From Sorangium cellulosum (lineage in GTDB: Bacteria; Myxococcota_A; Polyangia; Polyangiales; Polyangiaceae): 64,000 bases of DNA. A program made the position numbers and the translations under genes. The DNA is taken from the NCBI RefSeq assembly GCF_002950945.1, contig NZ_CP012673.1:10492501-10556500 (forward strand), written 5' to 3'. The notes beneath the pieces are model-generated. The model saw only the letters and a list, made by a program, of their open reading frames with translations, did not search any database and had not been told where the DNA came from. Of this stretch, positions 8,667-17,314 are shown in pieces. How positions within the stretch are numbered: the stretch's first letter is position 1; each line of letters starts with the position of its first letter.

Positions 8667-9862
8667 GGCGTCGCCTCCTTCTGTCCATCCACCTGCGCCG
8701 CGCGCCGCGTGAGCTCGGTCCCCGGCGTATACCGGTACCCCGCGGCGACGATCTCCGAAGGAGAGCCGGCGGAGTTCATCTGCTGCCGGTAAGCGAGCGT
8801 CGCGGCGCTCTCCGGGATGACGTTCGGATCGACGATCTGCTCGCCGACCGCGCGGTAGTGCACCTCCCGGGAGAGCACCTCGCGCACGAACTGCCGGTGG
8901 CTCTTGTGAGAGACCGGGGTCGGGAGCGAGGCGGGCAGGAGCTCGGCCGCGTCCCGCTTCTCGATCCGGTTGAAATGCTCGATCGCCACGTGGAGCTGCC
9001 CGAGCTCGTAGTCGAGGAACCGCTCCCAGATCTGCTTGATCCGCGCGTTCTGCTCCTGGTGGAGGCAGCTCCAGTAATTGTAGACCTCGTTTGCCTCGTG
9101 CAGGACCCACTTCTCCAGCCAGGTCTCGTCGGGATCGATCATCGCCTCGTACTGGGTGACGTGCTGCTCCTCGATGGAGTCGATCTCGGCGTACAGGAGC
9201 CGCGCCACCGGATCCGCGAAGAACGGTCCGACGTTCGCGTAGTAGTTGTGCGTCTGCTGCTCGGCGGCCAGGATCGTGAGCGCGTTGAGCTTCGTGATGA
9301 GGCTCGCGGTCCGGCGGTCGTACGGCGCACGCACGTCGTCCTGGGGGTGGCGGTGCTCGACGGAGGTGGGCCGCCCCGGCGTCACGTCGGTGTAGGATTG
9401 CAGGATGTTGTTGGAGTCCTTGCCCTCCAGCCGGTCGAGGAGCGCCGAGTAGCGATAGAGGTGATCGTAGTCCTCGAGCATGCCGAAGCGATAGACCTGC
9501 GCGAGGTACGGGTCCGGCTCGGCCAGGGCCGCGTGCGCGGTGATCTCGATCGCGACCTGCTCGTAGCCGATCGTCGTCTCGAGCGGCGACTGGTCCGGCG
9601 GGTTGAGCCAGTTGACGGTCGTCATCTGGTGCTGGTCGATGCGGCGCACCTCGGCCAGCACGCGCCGGAGATCCCGGTTCATGCGGGCGAAGCTGTGCAG
9701 AAACCGCACGCTTTCCATCTCGATACCGTTCATCAGGATGACGCGAACGCGGGTGAACGCGTCATCGTCGAGCTTGCTGAACGGGACCTGGACGAGCTCG
9801 CGCCAGTTGAACGACTGGCGTTCGATCGGTATCCCCCGCTCTTTCAGGATATCAAGAGCCAT
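8663..9862 (-). CDS. large ferritin-like protein with two helical bundles
   Basis: The 399-residue protein starts at ATG 9862, 5 nt after AAGGAGG; a longer open frame upstream lacks support. Two sets of metal-type motifs are visible. The N-terminal half has GIEMESVRFLHSF, IDQHQM, IEITAHAALAEP and MLEDYDHLYRY. The C-terminal half has AAEQQTHNYYANVG, EIDSIEEQHVTQYEAM and YELGQLHVAIEHFN. This suggests duplication of a four-helix ferritin-like unit. It is about twice the length of an ordinary rubrerythrin or ferritin. It is co-translated with the smaller protein at 7905-8666, so the two may form a complex. Exact chemistry is unknown. Confidence 0.6.
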   Translation of the reverse strand: MALDILKERGIPIERQSFNWRELVQVPFSKLDDDAFTRVRVILMNGIEMESVRFLHSFARMNRDLRRVLAEVRRIDQHQMTTVNWLNPPDQSPLETTIGYEQVAIEITAHAALAEPDPYLAQVYRFGMLEDYDHLYRYSALLDRLEGKDSNNILQSYTDVTPGRPTSVEHRHPQDDVRAPYDRRTASLITKLNALTILAAEQQTHNYYANVGPFFADPVARLLYAEIDSIEEQHVTQYEAMIDPDETWLEKWVLHEANEVYNYWSCLHQEQNARIKQIWERFLDYELGQLHVAIEHFNRIEKRDAAELLPASLPTPVSHKSHRQFVREVLSREVHYRAVGEQIVDPNVIPESAATLAYRQQMNSAGSPSEIVAAGYRYTPGTELTRRAAQVDGQKEATP

Positions 9863-10103
9863 CTTCCCCTCCTTGCGTGTCGTGCGCCGTGCCTCGATGA
9901 ACGACCGCCAATTCGGTACCTGAGGCCGCCCCCGCCGCACCGCAAGCGCGCCGGGCGAGGCGCGCTGTCCACGGTTTGTTCATGCGCCAGGCCGCGCGCC
10001 CGGGGCGCCGCCGGGCCTGCGCGGGTCGATCCTGCGCACGTCGTGCGGGTCCGTGCTAGTCCGGCGGGGGCGCGCCGAGCGCGCGCCGGAGGAGAGAGCC
10101 GAC

Positions 10104-11639
10104 GTGATCGCGAGCAGCGTCCCCGAGCTTCGGATCCGCACCCGCAACGCCATGCCCGTGCGCGAGGGCGGCGATCACGTCCTTTACTGGATGATCGCGA
10201 GCCGCCGGACACGCCACAATTTCGGGCTGGAGCGCGCGATCGCGTGGGCGACGGCGCTCGATCGGCCGCTCGTGGTGCTCGAGGCGCTCCGGTGCGGCTA
10301 CCGCTGGGCGAGCGACAGGCTCCACCGGTTCGTGATCGACGGCATGGCGGACAACACGCGCCGCTTCGCGGCGGCGGGCGTCCTGTACCACCCCTACGTC
10401 GAGCCCGCCGAGGGCGCCGGGAAGGGGCTGCTCGGCGCGCTCGCGGCGCGGGCGTGTGTGCTGGTGACGGACGACTTCCCGTGCTTCTTCCTCCCGCGCA
10501 TGGTCGCGTCGGCGGCGCGGCAGGTGCCGGTCCGGCTGGAGCAGGTGGACTCGAACGGCCTCTTGCCGGTGCGCGCGGCCGATCGGGTGTTCACGACGGC
10601 CCGTTCCTTCCGCATCTTCTGGCAGCGGGTGATCGCGGATCACCTCGGCGCGTCGCCGGCGGTCGATCCGCTGAAGAAGGCGAAGCTCCGGCCCGCGCCG
10701 GCCCTCCCCCGCGCGATCGCGCGAAGGTGGCCCGCGGCCTCGCCGGCGCTGCTCGGGGGCGACCCGGCCGCGCTCTCGGCGCTCCCCATCGATCACGCGG
10801 TCCCGCCGGCGCCCTGCCGGGGCGGCCCGGAGGCCGCCGGCGCGCAGCTCTCGCGCTTCGTCGCGGAGCGGCTGCCGCGTTACCTGGAGGAGCGCGATCA
10901 CCCCGACGCGGGCGCGGCGAGTGGCCTGTCGCCGTACCTGCACTTCGGCCACCTCTCCGCGCACGAGGTCTTCGCCGCGGTCGCGCGCCGCGAGGGATTC
11001 AGCCCGGACCGGCTCGGCCGCGGCGGCGGCCCCGCGGGCGGCGAGAAGAGGCCGAGCGGCAGCCGCGAGGGCTTCTGGGGGATGAGCCCCTCGGCCGAGG
11101 CGTTCCTGGAGCAGCTCGTCACGTGGCGGGAGCTCGGGTTCAACGCCTTCGCGCTCGGGGCGAGCGAGGGCGAAGGGCCCCGGCCCGCGTGGAAGCGCGA
11201 TCCGACCGACTACGAGTCTCTGCCGGACTGGGCGCTCGCGACGCTCGCGAAGCACGAGCGCGACGCGCGCCCGCGCCTCTACCCGCTCGAGGCGCTCGCG
11301 GCCGGCGCGACCTACGACCGGATCTGGAACGCGTCGCAGGGCGAGCTCCTCCGCGAGGGGCGCATCCACAATTACCTGCGGATGCTCTGGGGCAAGAAGA
11401 TCCTGGAGTGGTCGAGGACGCCGCGCGAGGCGCTCGCGGCGATGGTGGAGCTCAACAACCGCTATGCGCTCGACGGCCGCGATCCGAACTCCACCTCAGG
11501 CATCTTCTGGGTGCTCGGCCGCTACGACCGGGCCTGGGGCCCGGAGCGGCAGATATTCGGCACGGTGCGGTACATGTCGTCCGACAACACGGCGCGCAAG
11601 CTGCATCTCAAGGAGTACCTGGCGCGGTATGGGCGGTGA
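10104..11639 (+). CDS. class II CPD deoxyribodipyrimidine photolyase
   Basis: The 511-residue enzyme repairs cyclobutane pyrimidine dimers in DNA using FADH- and light. The N-terminal Rossmann half includes YWMIASRRTRHNFGLERAIA. The FAD-binding C-terminal half carries class II signatures YDRIWNASQGELLREGRIHN, LRMLWGKKILEWS and DPNSTSGIFWVLGRYDRAWG. GTG 10104 was chosen because GGAGGAGAG ends 7 nt upstream; the frame is open to 10053. An insertion rich in Gly around residues 305-325 is not typical and may be a linker. The gene is alone on the plus strand, divergent from the ferritin-like pair by a 241-bp gap in which I see no clear site. Confidence 0.92.
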   Translation: MIASSVPELRIRTRNAMPVREGGDHVLYWMIASRRTRHNFGLERAIAWATALDRPLVVLEALRCGYRWASDRLHRFVIDGMADNTRRFAAAGVLYHPYVEPAEGAGKGLLGALAARACVLVTDDFPCFFLPRMVASAARQVPVRLEQVDSNGLLPVRAADRVFTTARSFRIFWQRVIADHLGASPAVDPLKKAKLRPAPALPRAIARRWPAASPALLGGDPAALSALPIDHAVPPAPCRGGPEAAGAQLSRFVAERLPRYLEERDHPDAGAASGLSPYLHFGHLSAHEVFAAVARREGFSPDRLGRGGGPAGGEKRPSGSREGFWGMSPSAEAFLEQLVTWRELGFNAFALGASEGEGPRPAWKRDPTDYESLPDWALATLAKHERDARPRLYPLEALAAGATYDRIWNASQGELLREGRIHNYLRMLWGKKILEWSRTPREALAAMVELNNRYALDGRDPNSTSGIFWVLGRYDRAWGPERQIFGTVRYMSSDNTARKLHLKEYLARYGR

Positions 11640-11854
11640 AACGCCGTCGACACGGGCATGTCATGGTCCGCCGCGCGCGGCGCGCGCCGCACGTCGCTCG
11701 TTGCTGGCCGCGCGCCGCCCCGCCGAGCGCGCGCGCGTCGCCTGCCAGGAGCCGCCCGGCGTCGTCGGCCGGTCTCCGCCGTGGTGGACGGCCTCGCGGG
11801 CGGGGGCGGCGCCGCGGCGCCGGGGAGCACGCGGGGTTCGACGCCGCCGCCGAG

Positions 11855-12547
11855 GTGAGCTATCGAGCGGGCGTGGATCTCCTCCGTGAATTTTTCAGCA
11901 GGTTGCGGGAGCTCGAGTCGCTCCTCCAGTGGGGCGGCTACCCCGTCCTGATGATCATCATCTTCGCCGAGACGGGGCTGCTCGTTGGGTTCTTCCTCCC
12001 GGGGGACTCGCTGCTCGTCACGGCCGGGGTGCTCGTCAACGCGGGGCTCATCAACCCGTTCGGGCTCACGAACTTCGAGAACCTCCTCCTGATGAACGTC
12101 ACGCTGATGGTGATGGCGATCGTCGGCGACGCCGTGGGCTTCTCGATCGGGCGGCGCGCCGGGCCGAGGATCTTCACGCGCGAGCAGTCGATCCTGTTCC
12201 GCAAGGACCACCTGATCGCGACGCAGCGGTTCTACGAGAAGCACGGCGGCAAGACGATCATCCTCGCGCGCTTCATGCCGTTCGCCCGGACGTTCGCGCC
12301 GGTCGTGGCGGGGGTGGGCCAGATGCAGTACCGGCGCTTCGCGATGTTCAATGTGGTCGGCGCCGTGCTCTGGATCTTCTCGATGACCTTCCTCGGGTAC
12401 TTCCTCGGCAAGGTCTTCGACGCGAAGCAGATCGAGCGGGTCGTCTACCTCATCATCTTCGTGTCGGTGGCGCCCGTCCTTTACGGGGCCATCAAGCACA
12501 AGCTGCAGCAGAAGAAGCCCGCGACGGAGCTCGGGACGGGGCCGTAG
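11855..12547 (+). CDS. DedA family membrane protein
   Basis: The roughly 230-residue product has a DedA/SNARE-associated pattern: FAETGLLVGFFLPGDSLLVT near the N-terminus, VGDAVGFSIGRRAGPRIF, then ARFMPFARTFAPVVAGVGQM and a C-terminal membrane helix. The acidic E and the GxxxG/FxRxxP-type motifs are those needed in DedA proteins, which act as lipid scramblases or undecaprenyl-phosphate/phospholipid flippases at the inner membrane. Start choice is uncertain: GTG 11855 or GTG 11873, neither with an ideal ribosome site. The 215-bp gap before it shows nothing I can name. Confidence 0.88.
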   Translation: MSYRAGVDLLREFFSRLRELESLLQWGGYPVLMIIIFAETGLLVGFFLPGDSLLVTAGVLVNAGLINPFGLTNFENLLLMNVTLMVMAIVGDAVGFSIGRRAGPRIFTREQSILFRKDHLIATQRFYEKHGGKTIILARFMPFARTFAPVVAGVGQMQYRRFAMFNVVGAVLWIFSMTFLGYFLGKVFDAKQIERVVYLIIFVSVAPVLYGAIKHKLQQKKPATELGTGP

Positions 12548-12707
12548 GCGGCCGCTCCCGGCGGGGCGGGGTGCGGTCGCGCGGCGGGCGGCGCCAGTCG
12601 CGCGGAGGGTGTCCGCGGAGCACACGTGACCCCGGCGACGGAGAGGGCCGGCGGGCCGCCCGCCTCTTGTACTCCGCACCACCGCCCGGCTACGCTCTCC
12701 TCCCACC

Positions 12708-14255
12708 ATGCAGCATCAGCCCGCCGCCCACTCCGGCGTCCCGGTCCCCGGCGACGTCCTCGCGGGCAAGTACCGTATCGAGCGCGTCCTCGGCGCCGGC
12801 GGGATGGGCGTGGTCCTCGCGGCGTGGCACCTCGTCCTGGAGCGCCGGGTCGCGGTCAAGTTCCTCCTCCCGGAGGCCGCCGCGCTGCCCGACGCCGGCG
12901 CCCGCTTCCTCCGCGAGGCCCGCGCCGCCGCCGCCCTCGACGGCCAGCACGTCGCGCGTGTCCTCGATGTCGGCACGCTGGACACGGGCGCGGCCTACAT
13001 GGTGCTGGAGCACCTGACCGGCGAGGATCTCGGCCAGGTGCTCCAGACGCGCGGCTCCCTGCCGCTCACCGACGCCGCCGACTACCTCCTCCAGGCCTGC
13101 GAGGCGCTCGCCGAGGCCCACGCGCGCGGCATCATCCACCGCGATCTCAAGCCGAAGAACCTCTTCCTCACCCGCCGCCCCGACGGGACGCCGCTCCTCA
13201 AGGTGCTCGACTTCGGCCTGTCCAAGTTCATCGCCACCGGCGACTCCGTCAAGGAGGCGAGCCTGACGGCGACGGGCCTCATCATGGGCTCCATCCATTA
13301 CATGTCGCCCGAGCAGATCCGCAGCCTCAAACGCGCGGACGTGCGCACGGATCTCTGGGCTCTCGGCGTGATCCTGTATCGCATGCTCACGGGGCGGCAT
13401 CCGTTCGAGGGCGACAGCATCACCTCGGTCACGGCGGCGATCATGATGGATACGCCGACCCCTCTCCTGACGTTGCGCCCGGACCTCCCGCCGGCCGTCG
13501 GGGCGCTCGTGGGCCGGTGCCTCGCGAAGGACCCGGCCGCCCGCGTCCAGAGCGTGACCGAGATCGCCCGCGTGCTCGCGCCCTTCGCGACGCAGCGCGG
13601 GAGGCTCTCGTTCGAGAGCATCGACCGGCTCCTGCCGGAGGTCGCCTCGCCCGCCGGCTCGTCGCCCGGGCCGGGCGCGCCCGCCGGAGCGCCGCGCGTC
13701 TCCGGCGGGTCCTCCCCCTCGTGGAGCGGAGCGCCCGAGGCGACGACCGCCCCCATGCCGGATCGTCCAGGTGCGCAGTCGGCGCCCGGCGGCGAGGCGG
13801 CCGGGGTGGCCCATGGCACGTTGCCCCACGCGTCCTGGGGCAACACCACGCGGACGCGTGTGCCGCGGAGCCGCGTGGCGCTGCTCGCCGGGGTCGCCGG
13901 CGCGCTCGTCCTGACCGGGATGGTCATCGCGTGGCGGCTGACGGCGAGCGGTCCTGAGGACAGCAGCGCTCCCGTGGTCTCGAACACAGCGCCCGAGCCC
14001 GTGCCTGCGGCCGCCAGCGCGCCCGAGCCGGACGAGCCGTCGCCCACCGTCGCCCCCACACATGCCGCGCCCGTCCCGCCTGAGCCCAGCCCGCCGCCCT
14101 CGGCGAGCGCCCAGGCGAGCGCCAGCACCATGCCTCCGGCGCCTCCGCCGAGGCCGACGTCGGCGAAGCCGAAGCCGCCCGTGGGCCCCGCCCCCTCACC
14201 GAAGCCGACACCATCACCGACGAAGTCGGTGGATCCAGGGAGGAGTTGGGACTGA
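12708..14255 (+). CDS. membrane-anchored Ser/Thr protein kinase
   Basis: The 515-residue protein has a complete eukaryotic-like kinase domain: GAGGMGVVL loop near residue 31, VAVKF Lys near 49, HRDLKPKN near 144, DFGLS near 168 and MSPEQ near 199. A linker is followed by one membrane helix (VALLAGVAGALVLTGMVIAW, about 387-408) and an outer Pro/Ala/Ser-rich tail of about 100 residues without a recognisable sensor domain. It should phosphorylate cytosolic targets in response to envelope cues. Its TGA overlaps the ATG of the next gene (TGATG), so the secreted partner at 14255-15265 probably works with it. Confidence 0.93.
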   Translation: MQHQPAAHSGVPVPGDVLAGKYRIERVLGAGGMGVVLAAWHLVLERRVAVKFLLPEAAALPDAGARFLREARAAAALDGQHVARVLDVGTLDTGAAYMVLEHLTGEDLGQVLQTRGSLPLTDAADYLLQACEALAEAHARGIIHRDLKPKNLFLTRRPDGTPLLKVLDFGLSKFIATGDSVKEASLTATGLIMGSIHYMSPEQIRSLKRADVRTDLWALGVILYRMLTGRHPFEGDSITSVTAAIMMDTPTPLLTLRPDLPPAVGALVGRCLAKDPAARVQSVTEIARVLAPFATQRGRLSFESIDRLLPEVASPAGSSPGPGAPAGAPRVSGGSSPSWSGAPEATTAPMPDRPGAQSAPGGEAAGVAHGTLPHASWGNTTRTRVPRSRVALLAGVAGALVLTGMVIAWRLTASGPEDSSAPVVSNTAPEPVPAAASAPEPDEPSPTVAPTHAAPVPPEPSPPPSASAQASASTMPPAPPPRPTSAKPKPPVGPAPSPKPTPSPTKSVDPGRSWD

Positions 14256-15265
14256 TGAGGCAAGCAAGAGTTCCTGCCGCGACCCGCTGTATGCTCTCAC
14301 TCGCGCTCGTCTGTGCGATCAGCCAGGCGGCGCTCGCGCAGCCCGCGACCCCGAAGGCCCAGGCGCAGGCGCTCTTCGAGCAGGGTCGCGCGGCGGTGGA
14401 GGCGGGGGACTGCGCCCGTGCGATTCCGCTCTTCCGCCAGAGCCAGACCACGTTTCCGGCGCGCGGCACGCTCTTCAACCTGGCGCAGTGCGAGGCCAAG
14501 CTCGGGCGGGTCGCCAGCGCCTCGCGGCACTTCAAGGAGCTGCTCACGCAGCTGACCCCCGACGACCCTCGTTTGCCCATTGCCCAGAAGCAGGTCACGG
14601 ACCTCGCGCCGCGCCTGCCCAAGCTCGTGCTCGAGCTTGCCCAGGGCGCGCCGCCGCCCTCGGAGGTTCTCCTCGACCAGGCGCCGCTCCCGCAAGCCAG
14701 CCTCGGCGGCGAGCTGCCGGTCGATCCAGGGGATCACGTGATCGTCGCGAGGTGGGCCGGCGGCGGGCAAACCGAGGCGCGCGCGTCCCTCCCGGAGGCC
14801 GCGCGCAAGGTCGTGCGCCTCGAGCCGCCGGCCGTTTCGCCGTCCGGCGATGCCCCGTCACCCCCTGCCGCCGACGCCGAGGCGCCGCCAGCCGCCGCGC
14901 CCGCGCCCGCTCTGGAGGCCGCGCCCGCCTCCAGCGGGCGGCGAACGCTGGCGTTCGTGGTCGGCGGCGTCGGCGCCGCGGCGCTGGGCGGGAGCCTCAT
15001 CACGGGCGGGCTCGCGCTTGGAGCGAAGCACAACCTGGAAGAGGAATGTCCGAATCCGTCGCAGTGCAACGATGACGGGATGAGCACTCGCTCGCGCGGT
15101 CAGACGCTCACCACCACGAGCACCGTGCTCGGCGCCGTCGGCCTCGCCGGCCTCGGCGCCGGCCTGGTGCTGCTCCTGACGGCCCCGGAGCAGGGCACCT
15201 CCGTCGCCCTCACGCCCGCGGTCCTGCCGGGCGGCGGCGGCGCGGTGCTGCGCAGCCGGTTCTGA
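14255..15265 (+). CDS. secreted TPR/PEGA-like protein coupled to a kinase
   Basis: The 336-residue product begins with a clear signal peptide ending ALAQ. A TPR-like helical part follows (ALFEQGRAAVEAGDCARAIPLFRQSQ, NLAQCEAKLGR), then a beta-rich part with PEGA-like spacing (VLLDQAPLPQASLGGELPVDPGDHVIVARW). After a Pro/Ala linker come two hydrophobic helices near the C-terminus (FVVGGVGAAALGGSLITGG and VLGAVGLAGLGAGLVLLL). AGGGAGGAG-like purine sequence 9 nt upstream and the TGATG overlap support ATG 14255. This kinase-plus-TPR/PEGA pairing is common in myxobacteria; the ligand is unknown. A related architecture is at 50045-51097. Confidence 0.75.
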   Translation: MRQARVPAATRCMLSLALVCAISQAALAQPATPKAQAQALFEQGRAAVEAGDCARAIPLFRQSQTTFPARGTLFNLAQCEAKLGRVASASRHFKELLTQLTPDDPRLPIAQKQVTDLAPRLPKLVLELAQGAPPPSEVLLDQAPLPQASLGGELPVDPGDHVIVARWAGGGQTEARASLPEAARKVVRLEPPAVSPSGDAPSPPAADAEAPPAAAPAPALEAAPASSGRRTLAFVVGGVGAAALGGSLITGGLALGAKHNLEEECPNPSQCNDDGMSTRSRGQTLTTTSTVLGAVGLAGLGAGLVLLLTAPEQGTSVALTPAVLPGGGGAVLRSRF

Positions 15266-15297
15266 GCTCTTCCCCCGGGCAGGCGACGGCCGCCGGC

Positions 15298-16101
15298 TCA
15301 GCCTCGATCGACCGCCGCGGCAAACACGTCTGCGCTCGCCGCGGTCGCCGCGCTGGCCAGCCACCGCTCCAGCGCCGCCGGCGCCTCGCACGCGAGCACC
15401 CGCGCGCGCACCACCTCCGGGATCACGAGCCCCCGGGCCGACAGCACCGCGAGGACCGCGCGCGCCTGCGTGCGCGCCTGCACCCATTCGTCCGTGAACC
15501 GCGACGCGTCGCGCTCCTCGAACAGCGCCGCGACCGGCACCGCGCCGAGGCCGTGTTTGCCCAGCTCCGGCAAGAGCGGCACCTCCGCGCCCGGCCGGTA
15601 GGTGACCGGCGCCGTCCCCGGCCGCAGCACCTCGAGCTCTCGCCGCTCCGCGTGGGCGATCCACACCCACGGCCAGTCGTGCTCGAGGTAGAGCTTCACC
15701 TTCTCCTCGAGGTAACGCTTCGACTGCGTGCCCCGGATCTCCACGGCCAGCACCGGCGTGCCCCGGTAGGCATCGTTCCGGGGCGACGCGAGATCGCCCA
15801 CGAGCACCACGTCCGGCGCCCGGAGCGACGGCCCCGCCGGGTCGCTGAGATCGCAGTAGACATCCGTCATCACCGTGAGCCCCTCGCGCCCATGCGTGCG
15901 GAAGAGCGCGGCGAGGATCGCCATCACGATGCCGTGGATGTCCTTGCTCCCCATCTGCTCCACCAGCTCCCCGCGGTGCAGCTCCCACGGGCTGCCGTCG
16001 TAGCAGTCGTCGGCCGTACCCAGCCGGCGGCCGGTCGGACCGAAGTCTCGCAGCTCGATCGCCCCCGTGTTCCGGGGGGGACGGTTGGGCAGCGCGTTCA
16101 T
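15298..16101 (-). CDS. Uma2 (DUF820) family putative endonuclease
   Basis: The 267-residue protein carries the Uma2 restriction-endonuclease-like core: RGELVEQM, RAPDVVLVGD with the catalytic Asp, VLAVEIRG with the Glu, then KRYLEEKVKLYLEHDWPWVW with a Lys and WIAHAERR. These D-ExK residues match the PD-(D/E)xK fold. The C-terminal 80 residues are helical and not part of the core. Uma2 proteins are abundant in myxobacteria and cyanobacteria, and their biological role is not established. It is convergent with the gene ending at 15265. Confidence 0.8.
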   Translation of the reverse strand: MNALPNRPPRNTGAIELRDFGPTGRRLGTADDCYDGSPWELHRGELVEQMGSKDIHGIVMAILAALFRTHGREGLTVMTDVYCDLSDPAGPSLRAPDVVLVGDLASPRNDAYRGTPVLAVEIRGTQSKRYLEEKVKLYLEHDWPWVWIAHAERRELEVLRPGTAPVTYRPGAEVPLLPELGKHGLGAVPVAALFEERDASRFTDEWVQARTQARAVLAVLSARGLVIPEVVRARVLACEAPAALERWLASAATAASADVFAAAVDRG

Positions 16102-16251
16102 GCCGGTGAGCCTAGCACGGCCCGTGCAGCCCCGGTCCAGGCGCGGGAAGCCCCGCAGCCCCGCAGTCCCCCTGGCCCGCAGCCCCCTGAATCACCCCTG
16201 CGAGGCGTTCTGGGACAACACCCCACGAGCCGATGACGCGACGAAGACGCT

Positions 16252-17238
16252 TCAGAAGGCGGCGGCGCCCGAGAAGATCAGGTTGGACTCCGGCGCGCTG
16301 GCGATGGGCACCTCGGTGACCTGGGCGGTCGCGCGGTCGATCCCATAGACGGTCCCGCGGCTCGTGAACCCGTAGAGTTGCCCTTCCCAGTAGACGAGCC
16401 CGCCGAAGCTGTCGATGCCCGTGCTCCCCAGATCGAGGGTGACCTGACCGGAGGCGGGGTCGATCTCGACCAGGTGATCGGGGGCGCCCGCCGGCTGGTT
16501 GCCCGGCTGGCTGATCCCGTAGAGCTGCTGCGTGTCGGCCGCCACGGCGAGGTCGGCGAACGTCCCCGAGATGTAGGGGTTCAGGTTCGCGAGGGTCGCC
16601 GCCTGCCCCGTGCTCGGGTCGACGCTGGCGTAGTACGTCGAGTAGCCGCCCCCTGACTTCTCGACCAGCGCGACCAGGGTCTCGCGCGCGGGATCGAGGG
16701 CGCCGGCCGGGACGACCCCGAGCGCGGAGGGATAGATGTCGCTGCCGACAGGGCCGATGAAGGAGCATGCGCCGCTCGCCGGGTCGATCGAGAGGAGCTG
16801 ATAGGGATACCCTGCGTCGCTGCCCAGGCCGACCATCTTGCCGTCGCCGGTGATGGCGATGTCCGTGACCGACGCCCCGTCGCGATCGCCGATGCAGTCG
16901 AACGGCCCCACGCGCACGAGCGACGCCGCCTTCGGGTCGAAGCGGTAGAGCGCGTCCCAGGTGCTCACGTAGATGCCGGCCGCCTGACCACCTCCGCCCT
17001 GTCCGCCGCCGCCGCCTTCTCCGGCTCCACCCTGCCCGCCGCCGCCGTCCCCGACCCCGCCGCCGCCCTGCCCCCCGCCCTCGCCGCTGCTCACGCTGCT
17101 GGCCTCGGCCCCGCCGCCGCCGCTCCCGGGGCCGCTGCCGCCGCCGCCTCCCGCGGAGGCGAACTCACGGACCTTGGAGGAGCACGCCGGGGCTCCCAAC
17201 AGGCTCAGGACAGCTGCGATGGCGAGGACTCGACGCAT
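16252..17238 (-). CDS. exported Gly-rich protein with propeller-like repeats
   Basis: The 328-residue product starts with a signal peptide ending LLGAPACSS; the Cys suggests a lipoprotein, although the Pro at -2 makes the lipobox imperfect. About 60 residues of Gly-rich, low-complexity linker follow. The remainder has repeated strand motifs (GIYVSTWDALYRFDPKAAS, VTDIAITGDGKMVGLG, LYGISQPGN, LVEIDPASGQVTLDLG) resembling a six- or seven-bladed beta-propeller. It probably sits on the outer envelope. No catalytic motif is seen. Function is unknown. Confidence 0.7.
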   Translation of the reverse strand: MRRVLAIAAVLSLLGAPACSSKVREFASAGGGGGSGPGSGGGGAEASSVSSGEGGGQGGGGVGDGGGGQGGAGEGGGGGQGGGGQAAGIYVSTWDALYRFDPKAASLVRVGPFDCIGDRDGASVTDIAITGDGKMVGLGSDAGYPYQLLSIDPASGACSFIGPVGSDIYPSALGVVPAGALDPARETLVALVEKSGGGYSTYYASVDPSTGQAATLANLNPYISGTFADLAVAADTQQLYGISQPGNQPAGAPDHLVEIDPASGQVTLDLGSTGIDSFGGLVYWEGQLYGFTSRGTVYGIDRATAQVTEVPIASAPESNLIFSGAAAF

Positions 17239-17314
17239 GCGCCGAGGATTGCATCGGGCGCGCGCCGCGCAAGCGGGAACGGGCGCGGAGGCGGGCTCTC
17301 GGCGCCGCCGCGCC

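Noticed and set aside
8858..11854. Long plus-strand open extension upstream of the DedA gene
   Set aside because: It is antisense to the ferritin-like gene and in another frame of the photolyase; only the part from about 11855 has DedA character.
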